Assembly: GCA_002343485.1 (NCBI GenBank)
Contig: DDST01000052.1
Coordinates: 1 to 20,026, forward strand
Length of the DNA stretch: 20,026 bases
From: Proteobacteria bacterium UBA2383
GTDB taxonomy: Bacteria > Pseudomonadota > Gammaproteobacteria > Competibacterales > Competibacteraceae
Direction: 5' to 3'
In this document: positions 6,645 through 15,100 of the stretch, in pieces
Numbering within the stretch: the stretch's first letter is position 1
How the letters are laid out: the number at the start of each line of letters is the position of its first letter
Position numbers and translations under genes: made by a program
Notes under the pieces: generated by a model
What the model was told of the DNA's origin: nothing
Seen by the model: the letters and a program-made list of their open reading frames with translations, nothing else
Databases searched by the model: none

Positions 6645-7727
6645 ATGGAATTCATCCGCGGTCAACACAATCTTCGCCCGCGACATCATGGTTGCGTGGC
6701 CACTATTGGCAATTTCGATGGGGTACATCTCGGCCATCAAGCAATTCTGACCCAACTGGCTGAGCCGGCGGGGCAGTTGCGCCTGCCCCGGCTGGTCATT
6801 ACTTTCGAACCACAACCCCAAGAATTTTTCGCCGGTCCGGCAGCACCGCCTGCCCGGCTGATGCGCCTGCGTGAGAAATTATTGGCGCTGAACGGATTGG
6901 GTATCGAAAGAGTGCTGTGCCTGAAATTCGACCAGCGGCTGGCAGCGATGCCGGCAGAGACCTTTATCGAAGACTTACTGGTTCGCCAGCTGGGTATTCG
7001 CTCTCTGGTGATTGGCGATGATTTCCGCTTTGGTCACCGCCGTACCGGCGATTTCGCCATGTTGGTTGCGGCAGGCCAACAGCATGGCTTTGCAGTCGCT
7101 GATAGTCACAGCTACATGGTCGATGGTGAGCGCGTCAGCAGTACCCGGATCCGGCAGGCGCTGGGTTGGGGGGATCTGGAATTGACGATGCAACTGCTGG
7201 GCCGGCCCTACGACATGTGCGGGCGGGTAGCGCACGGCGACCAGCGAGGACGCACGCTCGGTTTCCCGACCGCCAATATCCATCTACACCGGCGCGCCAC
7301 CCCCGTCTATGGTGTCTATGTGGTGCTTATAAGCGGTCCTGGCCTGAAACTTTGGCCTGGCGTGGCCAACGTGGGCCGCCGGCCTACCGTGCAGGGCGTT
7401 CGCGAGCAACTGGAGGTCCATCTGCTGGATTTTCAGGGCGACCTCTACGGTAAGCATGTCAGAGTCGATTTTTTGCACTATCTGCGTCCGGAACAGCGGT
7501 TTGAATCCCTGGATGCGTTGCGTCAGCAAATTCAGCGGGATGAGCAGGATGCCCGGGACTGGTTTGTGGCGCGAGGGATCTTGCAAGCGCCTCCCTCACC
7601 CCCAACCCCTCTCCTGCAAGCGGGGAAGGGCGTCAATCCTTCACCCCCTGCTCCTTTTTCTCAAAAGAACAAGGAAGCAAGCCCCCCGCCTTCCACCCCT
7701 CTCCTTCAAGGCCAGAGGGGCGTTTGA
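6645..7727 (+). CDS. ribF: Bifunctional riboflavin kinase/FAD synthetase with a repeat-derived C-terminal tail
   Basis: Cytoplasmic enzyme that phosphorylates riboflavin to FMN and adenylates FMN to FAD. The N-terminal nucleotidyltransferase domain, about 1-185, carries GNFDGVHLGH (22-31), the (H/T)xGH-type nucleotide-binding motif, and SSTRIRQAL near 164-172. The C-terminal kinase domain, about 185-310, carries GDQRGRTLGFPTAN with PTAN at 208-211 and the catalytic-glutamate segment EVHLLDF near 262-268. The recognisable enzyme ends at Leu313, the length of E. coli RibF. It is followed by 47 extra residues rich in Pro, Ser and Gln (PPSPPTPLLQ, PPAPFSQKNK, PPPSTPLLQGQRG) that are encoded by three hairpin repeats. 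ATG 6645 gives the usual opening (MEFIRGQHNL); CCGGAG (6625-6630) is 14 bases away, so the ribosome site is weak. The stop lies 23 bases before the ileS start. Confidence 0.96.
   Translation: MEFIRGQHNLRPRHHGCVATIGNFDGVHLGHQAILTQLAEPAGQLRLPRLVITFEPQPQEFFAGPAAPPARLMRLREKLLALNGLGIERVLCLKFDQRLAAMPAETFIEDLLVRQLGIRSLVIGDDFRFGHRRTGDFAMLVAAGQQHGFAVADSHSYMVDGERVSSTRIRQALGWGDLELTMQLLGRPYDMCGRVAHGDQRGRTLGFPTANIHLHRRATPVYGVYVVLISGPGLKLWPGVANVGRRPTVQGVREQLEVHLLDFQGDLYGKHVRVDFLHYLRPEQRFESLDALRQQIQRDEQDARDWFVARGILQAPPSPPTPLLQAGKGVNPSPPAPFSQKNKEASPPPSTPLLQGQRGV
7593..7722 (+). repeat. Three tandem copies of the C-rich/G-rich hairpin repeat inside the 3' end of ribF
   Basis: Copy 1 is 7593-7632, copy 2 is 7638-7678 (degenerate) and copy 3 is about 7686-7722. 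The consensus reads roughly CCTCACCCCCAACCCCTCTC, then CTTCAAGGGGAGAGGGGCG. Copy 3 folds best: CCCCTCT (7696-7702) pairs with AGAGGGG (7714-7720), with CCTT/AAGG continuing inside. A fourth, inverted copy is at 4816-4856. All three copies are read in the same frame into the RibF tail. The last hairpin ends about 18 bases before the ileS ribosome binding site. Confidence 0.75.
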
Positions 7728-7739
7728 GTACTGGTTTTC

Positions 7740-7744
7740 AGAGG
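7740..7744 (+). promoter_or_regulatory. ileS ribosome binding site
   Basis: AGAGG lies six bases before GTG 7751 and supports that start over the upstream TTG at 7724, which has no such site and overlaps the ribF stop. Confidence 0.65.
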
Positions 7745-7750
7745 TTTATC

Positions 7751-10585
7751 GTGGCCGATTATAAAGACACTCTTAACCTGCCCCAGACCGCCTTCCCGAT
7801 GAAGGCCGATCTTGCCAAGCGTGAGCCGGATTTGCTGCGCTATTGGCGGGAGCTGGATCTGTACCATCGCCAGCGCACCGAATTTGCTGGCCGGCCTAAG
7901 TTCGTGTTGCACGACGGCCCACCCTACGCCAACGGGGTGATCCACATCGGCCACGCCGTCAACAAAGTACTCAAAGACATCATTGTTAAATCCAGGACGC
8001 TGAGCGGCTTCGATGCGCCCTATGTGCCGGGCTGGGATTGCCACGGACTGCCCATTGAACAGGTGGTGGAAAAGAAACTGGGCAAGGTCGGCGTTAAGGT
8101 CGACGCGCATCAATTCCGCGACGCCTGCCGGGCATTTGCCACTGAACAGGTGGCCAGCCAGAGCGCTGATTTTCAGCGGCTGGGCGTGCTGGGCGACTGG
8201 GCACATCCCTATCTGACCATGGATTTCCGCGCCGAAGCCGACATCGTGCGTTCGCTGGCGCGCATCATCGCCAACGGCTATCTATATCGCGGCTCCAAGC
8301 CGGTGTATTGGTGCATCGACTGCGGCTCGGCGCTGGCCGAAGCTGAAGTGGAGTACGAAGACCGGGATTCGCCAGCGATTGACGTGCGCTTTCCCGTGGC
8401 AAATCCCGAAGCATTGCTGGCGCGATTACGCCATGTTGAAGGTCATGAAGGCCAGGGACCGCTGTCGGCCGTCATCTGGACGACCACACCGTGGACCCTG
8501 CCAGCCAACCAGGCGGTAGCGCTCAATCCAGGACTGGAATATCTCGTCATCCAGGTTGAGACTGATCGGGGCCGGGAGCGGCTGGTCGTCGCTGAAGCGT
8601 TACTGAAAGACTCGCTGGTTCGCTGGCAGGTGGAAAACTATCTGGTATTGGCTCACGGCCTGGGCAGCGGCCTGGAAGGATTGGCCTTGCGCCATCCGTT
8701 CTATGATCGAGAAGTTCCTATCATTCTCGGCGATCACGTCACCACCGAGGCCGGCACAGGCGCGGTGCATACTGCCCCGGCTCACGGTCAGGAGGACTAT
8801 GTCGCGGGTTCTCGCTATGGACTGCCCGTGGATAACCCGGTCGGTCCGGATGGCAAATTTCTGGCGGATACCCCGCTGTTTGCCGGGCTGCACGTTTTCG
8901 CTGCCAACGAGCGGGTACTCGACGCCCTTAAGACGCATGGAATGCTGCTGCGCGTGACCCAGATCAGGCACAGCTACCCCCACTGCTGGCGGCATAAAAC
9001 CCCCATCATCTTTCGCGCCACGCCCCAATGGTTCATCGGCATGGACCAGCACGGGCTACGTGCCCGCGCCCTGGCGGAGATCAACAAAGTCCATTTTACC
9101 CCGGATTGGGGCGAAGCACGGCTTCAAGGCATGGTGAGCAATCGTCCGGACTGGTGTGTCTCCCGCCAGCGCTACTGGGGTGTGCCGATCACGCTGTTCA
9201 CCCACAAAAAAACAGGAGAGATGCATCCCCGCACGCAGGAATTGATCGAACAGGTGGCGCAACGCATCGAGCAGAGCGGCATCGACGCCTGGTTCGGGCT
9301 GGACCCGGTGGAGTTATTGGGCGCGGAGGCGGCGGAGTACGATAAGGCGCCGGATACCCTGGATGTGTGGTTCGATTCCGGCACCACCCACCTTTCAGTC
9401 TTGGAGCGTCGTCCCGAGTTGCATTTCCCGGCGGATTTGTACCTGGAAGGTTCTGATCAGCATCGCGGCTGGTTCCAATCCTCGCTACTGGCCTCGACTG
9501 CGATGCGCGGGATTGCACCCTACAAGGGATTACTGACGCACGGCTTCACCGTCGATGCCCAGGGCCGCAAGATGTCGAAGTCACTGGGCAATGTGGTCGC
9601 GCCGCAGAAAGTGTTCAACTCGTTGGGTGCGGATGTGTTGCGCCTATGGGTAGCAGCGACCGATTATCGGGCGGAAATGGGCGTTTCTGACGAGATTCTT
9701 AAGCGTATGGCCGATTCCTACCGGCGGATGCGTAATACTGCCCGATTCCTGCTGGCCAACCTCAATGGCTTCGATCCAGTGCAGCATCGTCTCCCTCCGG
9801 AGCAAATGCTGGCATTGGACCGTTGGGCGGTCGATCGTACCCAGCGCGTGCAGAAAGAGATTCTGGAGGCTTACAACCAGTATCTTTTCCACTTGATTTA
9901 TCAGAAGATCCATAACTTCTGCTCGGTGGACATGGGTAGTTTGTATTTGGATATCATCAAAGATCGCCAGTACACCACCGGCCGTGACAGCATTGCCCGG
10001 CGCTCGGCGCAAACCGCTATGCACCATGTTCTGGAAGCGATGACCCGCTGGCTGGCGCCGATTCTCAGCTTCACCGCTGAAGAAATCTGGCGGAATCTGC
10101 CGGGTGCGCGTGGCCCGTCGGTGTTCCTAACGACCTGGTATGAAGGACTGTTCGCGGTGGATGATAAGGAATCGCTGAACGCCGCCTGCTGGGAACGGTT
10201 GCTCAACGTCCGCGAGGCCGTCAGCAAGAAGCTGGAGCAGGTACGGGTCGAAGGCGGCATCGGTTCGTCACTGGATGCCGAAGTGGATGTGTACTGCGAT
10301 GGCGAACTGGCGGCTGATCTGAAACGGCTGGGCGATGAGTTGCGGTTCTTCTTCATTACTTCCTATGCCCGGGTGCATCCGCTGGCCGAAGCGTCAAGCG
10401 CAGCGGCAGTGCTGCCAATCAACGGTCAGCCGCTGGTGGTGCAGGTCACAGCCAGTACACACGGTAAATGCATTCGTTGCTGGCATCATCGAGAAGACGT
10501 CGGTCAAAATTCCGAGCATCCTGAACTGTGCGGGCGCTGCGTGGAAAATGCGTTTGGCGCGGGAGAAGAAAGAAAATTCGCCTGA
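7751..10585 (+). CDS. ileS: Isoleucine--tRNA ligase
   Basis: Class I aminoacyl-tRNA synthetase of 944 residues that charges tRNA-Ile in the cytoplasm. Visible signatures in order: HIGH (65-68) within PPYANGVIHIGHAVNK; an editing domain beginning around TTTPWTLPANQAV; KMSKS (607-611) within GRKMSKSLGNVV; the anticodon-binding helical region; and a C-terminal zinc site with CIRC (907-910) and CGRC (927-930). The GTG start at 7751 gives MADYKDTLNLPQTAFPM, matching the conserved E. coli-type opening (MSDYKSTLNLPETGFPM), and has AGAGG six bases upstream. The length is close to E. coli IleS (938), and the zinc end marks the bacterial type with a full C-terminus. It lies between ribF and lspA as in E. 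coli and pseudomonads. No oddity in the coding sequence. Confidence 0.98.
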   Translation: MADYKDTLNLPQTAFPMKADLAKREPDLLRYWRELDLYHRQRTEFAGRPKFVLHDGPPYANGVIHIGHAVNKVLKDIIVKSRTLSGFDAPYVPGWDCHGLPIEQVVEKKLGKVGVKVDAHQFRDACRAFATEQVASQSADFQRLGVLGDWAHPYLTMDFRAEADIVRSLARIIANGYLYRGSKPVYWCIDCGSALAEAEVEYEDRDSPAIDVRFPVANPEALLARLRHVEGHEGQGPLSAVIWTTTPWTLPANQAVALNPGLEYLVIQVETDRGRERLVVAEALLKDSLVRWQVENYLVLAHGLGSGLEGLALRHPFYDREVPIILGDHVTTEAGTGAVHTAPAHGQEDYVAGSRYGLPVDNPVGPDGKFLADTPLFAGLHVFAANERVLDALKTHGMLLRVTQIRHSYPHCWRHKTPIIFRATPQWFIGMDQHGLRARALAEINKVHFTPDWGEARLQGMVSNRPDWCVSRQRYWGVPITLFTHKKTGEMHPRTQELIEQVAQRIEQSGIDAWFGLDPVELLGAEAAEYDKAPDTLDVWFDSGTTHLSVLERRPELHFPADLYLEGSDQHRGWFQSSLLASTAMRGIAPYKGLLTHGFTVDAQGRKMSKSLGNVVAPQKVFNSLGADVLRLWVAATDYRAEMGVSDEILKRMADSYRRMRNTARFLLANLNGFDPVQHRLPPEQMLALDRWAVDRTQRVQKEILEAYNQYLFHLIYQKIHNFCSVDMGSLYLDIIKDRQYTTGRDSIARRSAQTAMHHVLEAMTRWLAPILSFTAEEIWRNLPGARGPSVFLTTWYEGLFAVDDKESLNAACWERLLNVREAVSKKLEQVRVEGGIGSSLDAEVDVYCDGELAADLKRLGDELRFFFITSYARVHPLAEASSAAAVLPINGQPLVVQVTASTHGKCIRCWHHREDVGQNSEHPELCGRCVENAFGAGEERKFA

Positions 10586-10612
10586 GCACAGACCCTGGCC
10601 TGGAATAAACCA

Positions 10613-11095
10613 ATGCTCAAATCCTGGATTTGGCTGAGTGGCTTGGTCATCGTTCTCGACCAAGTCACCAAATACCTCGCCGAGACGCTGCTCGTGATGC
10701 ACCAGCCAGTCGCGGTGATGCCCTCGTTCAACCTGATGCTGACCTACAACACCGGCGCTGCTTTCAGCTTTCTGGCACAAGCCGGTGGCTGGCAGCGCTG
10801 GTTTTTTCTGGGACTGGGATCATTGGTCAGTATCGGCCTGGTAATTTGGCTAACGCGGCTCAAACCGCAGGAAAAATGGCTGGCCGCCGCACTGGCGCTG
10901 ATTTTGGGGGGTGCGGTTGGTAATCTGATCGACCGGGCTTGGCTGGGCCAGGTGATTGACTTCATCCAGCTCTATTATAATCGCTGGTATTGGCCGGCTT
11001 TTAACATCGCCGATTCAGCAATCTTCGCCGGCGCAGTGCTGCTCGTCGTAGAGAGTCTAGGGTCTAAACCGGCCAACGCTGAACAGTCCAGTTGA
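10613..11095 (+). CDS. lspA: Lipoprotein signal peptidase (signal peptidase II)
   Basis: Inner-membrane aspartyl protease of 160 residues that removes signal peptides from diacylglyceryl-modified prolipoproteins. Conserved boxes are VLDQVTK (14-20), TYNTGAAFS (44-52), GNLIDR (103-108), VIDF with Asp116, and FNIADSAI with Asp134; the two aspartates correspond to the catalytic dyad. Four hydrophobic spans are visible (about 5-22, 61-81, 87-105 and 132-148). The start ATG 10613 is 27 bases after the ileS stop, with a weak TGGA upstream, so coupling to ileS is likely. fkpB, usually next in gammaproteobacteria, is absent. Confidence 0.96.
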   Translation: MLKSWIWLSGLVIVLDQVTKYLAETLLVMHQPVAVMPSFNLMLTYNTGAAFSFLAQAGGWQRWFFLGLGSLVSIGLVIWLTRLKPQEKWLAAALALILGGAVGNLIDRAWLGQVIDFIQLYYNRWYWPAFNIADSAIFAGAVLLVVESLGSKPANAEQSS

Positions 11096-11124
11096 CGATC
11101 TTGAATTTTTCCTCGGAGATCCGC

Positions 11125-12063
11125 ATGAGCGCACATATTCATCTTGCCAATCCTCGCGGTTTCTGCGCCGGGGTCGATCGAGCCATTGGTATCGTCGAGC
11201 GAGCGCTGGACTTGTTCGGAGCGCCGATCTACGTGCGCCATGAAGTGGTGCATAACCGCTTTGTTGTGGACAATTTGCGGCAACGAGGGGCAGTGTTCGT
11301 CGAGGAGCTGGATGAAGTGCCAGACGGGGCAACGGTAATTTTCAGCGCCCACGGCGTGTCGCGGACCGTGCAGGAACAGGCGGCTCAGCGTGCATTGAAA
11401 GTCTTCGACGCCACCTGTCCCCTGGTGACCAAAGTGCATCTGGAGGTCAGCCGTCATGCGCGCGCTGGCCGCGAAGTGATCCTGATCGGCCATGCCGGTC
11501 ATCCCGAAGTCGAAGGCAGCATGGGCCAATATGACGAGCGCGCGGGCGGACGGATGTATCTGGTGGAAACGGTTGAAGATGTGCAGTCCCTGGCCGTGCA
11601 CAATCCCGCCGGATTGGCGTATGTGACCCAAACTACGTTATCGGTGGACGACACTGCGCGAATCGTGGCCGCCTTGCGCGAACGCTTCCCAGCCATCCAG
11701 GGACCGCGCAAGGACGATATTTGCTACGCCACGCAAAATCGTCAGGATGCCGTCAAGGATCTATCGCGGGACTGTGAATTGATGCTCGTGGTGGGTTCGC
11801 GTAATAGCTCCAATTCCAACCGTTTACGAGAGCTGGCTGAGAAAGAAGGCACCCCGGCGCAATTAATCGACGGGCCGGACGATATCGACCCAGCATGGCT
11901 GGACGGTAAAACCGCCATCGGCGTCACTGCTGGCGCTTCAGCGCCGGAAGTGCTGGTACAACAAGTCATCGCCCGGTTACGGGAGCTGGGGGCAGAGGCG
12001 ATGACCGAAAGCGCGGGCCGGGAAGAGAATGTCGTGTTTGCTTTGCCCAAAGAATTGCGGTGA
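11125..12063 (+). CDS. ispH: 4-hydroxy-3-methylbut-2-enyl diphosphate reductase
   Basis: Iron-sulfur enzyme of 312 residues that carries out the last step of the MEP pathway, reducing HMBPP to IPP and DMAPP. The three cluster cysteines are visible in NPRGFCAGVDRAI (Cys14), FDATCPLVTKVH and DDICYATQNRQ. Substrate-binding segments are also present: HEVVHN, FSAHGVS, GHAGHPEVEG, TQTTLSVDDT and SSNSNRL. The ATG at 11125 has GGAG (11115-11118) six bases upstream and matches the family start, so I preferred it to the TTG at 11092 that overlaps lspA. The gap after lspA is 29 bases, consistent with one operon. No terminator with a clear stem is seen after the stop. Confidence 0.98.
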   Translation: MSAHIHLANPRGFCAGVDRAIGIVERALDLFGAPIYVRHEVVHNRFVVDNLRQRGAVFVEELDEVPDGATVIFSAHGVSRTVQEQAAQRALKVFDATCPLVTKVHLEVSRHARAGREVILIGHAGHPEVEGSMGQYDERAGGRMYLVETVEDVQSLAVHNPAGLAYVTQTTLSVDDTARIVAALRERFPAIQGPRKDDICYATQNRQDAVKDLSRDCELMLVVGSRNSSNSNRLRELAEKEGTPAQLIDGPDDIDPAWLDGKTAIGVTAGASAPEVLVQQVIARLRELGAEAMTESAGREENVVFALPKELR

Positions 12064-12150
12064 ATGTTACAAGCAGGAGAGCGTTTTTTTATGGAATGCT
12101 GCTAATCTCAATACCGATCTTTCTCCAGCCAGCGCGCTTTTAGCGATCCG

Positions 12151-12179
12151 CTGCGAATTACTGCATACGCCGTTACAAT
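12151..12179 (+). promoter_or_regulatory. Weak candidate promoter for the FecR/CHASE2 gene set
   Basis: TACAAT (12174-12179), five of six matches to the -10, lies 20 bases before ATG 12200. CTGCGA (12151-12156) at 17-base spacing is a poor -35 (three of six). The 136-base gap after ispH holds nothing else I can name. Confidence 0.25.
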
Positions 12180-12199
12180 CTAATAACTCAAGAAAAATA

Positions 12200-15100
12200 A
12201 TGAACAAATTTCACCCTGTAACCATTTCTCAAGAATGGCAAAAACGAAAAAGTGAGCCAACCCAGCATGGGTGGTTGGGCATAGAGAACCGGCTTTATTG
12301 GCTGCTGGCTGTCGTGCTTCTGCCGCTGTACGCCTTGGCCCAGGAAGCGGGCGAGATGGTCAGTGTGGCGGGAACCGCCGAAGTACTACGCCAAGGACGC
12401 TGGCAGACAATCGGTACGGGGGAGTTGTTGGCAGCCGGCGAGGTGGTGCGGACCAGCGAGGGCAGCCGCGCCGCGGTTTTATTGGCGAATGGCGCGCAAA
12501 TCAAACTCAACAGCAACAGCCAATTGGAACTCAAGCAGGTCGCCCCCCGGGAAATCGTCCCTGCCTCAAACAGCGTCCTGCAAAACATTCTGCGCTTGCT
12601 AGGTGGTGAAATCTGGGTCCGCGACAACAACCAGTTGCTGGAGATTCGAACCCTGCCGGCCACCGCCACCATCCGCGGCACCGAGTTCAATTTGGCGCTC
12701 GCTCCCGCCGGCGTGGCCCGCTTGGCCGTGCTCGATGGACTGGTCGAGCTCAGCAACCCGCAGGGCAGCGTGTTGGTAGCGGCAAACGAACAGGCCAGCG
12801 CGAAGGTTGGCGAAGCGCCGCGCAAGACGGTGTTGATCAACCCGCTCGATGCAGTGCAATGGTCACTCTACTATCCGAATACGATCGATGCCTCAGCGGA
12901 GCGTGATCGTCACCGCAACGGCCCGCAATCCTCCGGGTATTGGGTCCAGACCGCGCAGAATCATTTGTTGCAAGGCCAAGCCATTGCTGCCCGGCAGGCC
13001 ATCGACCGGGCGCTGACGCTCGATCCTAACAATGCGCTGGCTTACAGCCTGCGTTCCAATATCGAACTGGTGCAAAACCGCAAGGCGCAGGCGCGGGCCG
13101 ATGCCGAACAGGCGGTCGCCGCCGATCCATCCTCCTCCCCGGCATATCTGAGTCTCAGTCTGGTCCGGCAGGCCGAATTCGATCTGGATGCTGCGCTAGA
13201 AGCGGCCCGCAAGGCGGTGGAACTTGACCCTAACAATGCCCGCGCCTTGATCCAGCACAGCAGCTTGCTGTTCGGTATGGGCCGGCTGAAGGAAGCGGTA
13301 AAAGTGGCGGAACAAGCGCGGCAACGGGCGCCGGACGACGCCATGGTCAACACCGTCTGGGGATTCTTGCAACTGGCGCATAACCGGGTGGACAAAGCCC
13401 GCGAGGCGTTCCAAACCGCCATTGGACAGGATTCGACCCTGGGCTTGCCGCAACTCGGTTTGGGACTGGTGCTATTCCGAAACAACCAAACCGATGAGGC
13501 GATCACGGCGATACGCAAGGCAACACTGCTGGAGCCGAAAGCCTCGCTCTACAACAGCTATCTCGGCAAGGCGTTTTACGAGAACAAACAAAACCAGCCG
13601 GCGCAAAAATATCTGGAGGCCGCCAAACAGCTCGATCCCCGCGATCCGACACCTTGGTACTACGATGCCATTCGTTTGCAAAGCGTCAATCGACCGGTTG
13701 AAGCGGTGGAGAATCTACAAAAGTCCATCGAACTGAACGATGATCGAGGCGTATACCGGTCGCGATTGCTGCTGGACGAAGACTTGGCGGCCCGTTCAGC
13801 GGCCTTGGGGCGCGTTTACAACGAAGCCGGTTTTACTGAACTCGGCCTGCAAGAAGGCTGGCAATCGGTCAATCGCGATCCAAGCAATTACTCGGCCCAC
13901 CGGTTGCTGGCGGATTCCTATGCGGCATTACCCAATGTGGAAGCCGCCCGCGTGAGCGAATTGTTACAAGCGCAGTTGCTGCAACCCATCAACATCACGC
14001 CGGTTTCGCCGCGAGTAGCGGAAACCAGATTGCTGATTCCAAGCGGCGGACCGGCCACGCCTTCCCTGTACGAATTTAATCCGCTGTTCGTGCAGGATCG
14101 GCCTTCACTGTTTTTCTCCGGGCTGGGGGGCAATCAAAACACGTGGGGAGATGAATTAATTGTTTCCGGCTTGGCGAATCGATTCGCCTACAGCCTCGGC
14201 CAGTTCAGCTATCAGAGTAATGGTTACCGGGAAAATAACGATCTGAAAAACAATCTCTACAATCTGTTCGCACAATTTGCGGCCACCCCGGATTTGAATC
14301 TTCAGGCCGAATATCGTTATCGGGAAACGATCACCGGGGATCTGGCATCCCACTTTGATGGTTCATTCAATCATTCCGTGCACAGGGAGATCGATCAGGA
14401 TGTAGCCCGCGCCGGGGCGCATTATTCGTTGTCACCCCAAACCGATATCATCGCCTCCGTCATCTATACCGATCGGGATAGCATCTCGATGTACCCCACT
14501 ATAAATTTGACGATTGGAACCAGGGCGACAGGCTATCAGGCGGAGGCCCAACTGCTGCATACGGCCAATGATTTTAATTTAACAACGGGTCTCGGTACCT
14601 ACACACTTGATTTTGATGGTATTGGTTTCGAATCATCGGATCGAGTCGAACAAGAGATCGCCTACGGCTACGCCAATATCAAATGGCCAGAAAAGCTAAT
14701 CTGGACTGTGGGTTTGAGCTATCAGGCTGACGATAATCCGACGTTAAATCGCAACGAGCTGAATCCAAAGTTTGGCGTTCAGTGGGCGATCAACGATAAC
14801 CTTTCTCTACGAGCAGCCGCGTTTCAGGCAGTCAGACGGACCTATCTGCTCGAACAGACCATTGAACCGACACAAGTTGCCGGGTTTAACCAATTTTTCG
14901 ATGATTTGACCATGACGCTTTCCAAGAATTATGGCTTGGGACTCAATGTCCGGTTCAACAATCAACTATTTGGAGGTCTGGAAGCAGTTAGACGGGATCT
15001 CGAAGTGCCGGTGGGTTCGCAAGAATCGGAACCTTTTGAAATAGAGAAAGACCAGGAAGATGTCTATCAAGCCTATTTGTATTGGTTGCCGGACCCACGA

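Noticed and set aside
7593..7722. CRISPR-like array
   Set aside because: The three units differ in sequence and spacing, have no unique spacers, and are self-complementary hairpin repeats; no cas gene is present.
7724..7750. TTG 7724 as the ileS start
   Set aside because: It overlaps the ribF stop without a ribosome site. GTG 7751 gives the conserved IleS N-terminus and has AGAGG at six bases.
11092..11124. TTG 11092 as the ispH start, overlapping lspA
   Set aside because: The extra 11 residues are not part of the family, and ATG 11125 has GGAG at six bases.
12075..12105. Five-codon leader ORF (Met-Glu-Cys-Cys-stop) after ispH, with AGGAG 11 bases upstream
   Set aside because: The spacing is long, the peptide trivial, and no attenuator-like stem pair follows, so chance is the simplest explanation.
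12029..12199. Longer N-terminus for the FecR-fusion protein from TTG 12029
   Set aside because: It would overlap the end of ispH, has no ribosome binding site, and would put about 88 residues ahead of the hydrophobic signal core. ATG 12200 already gives a long but acceptable leader.
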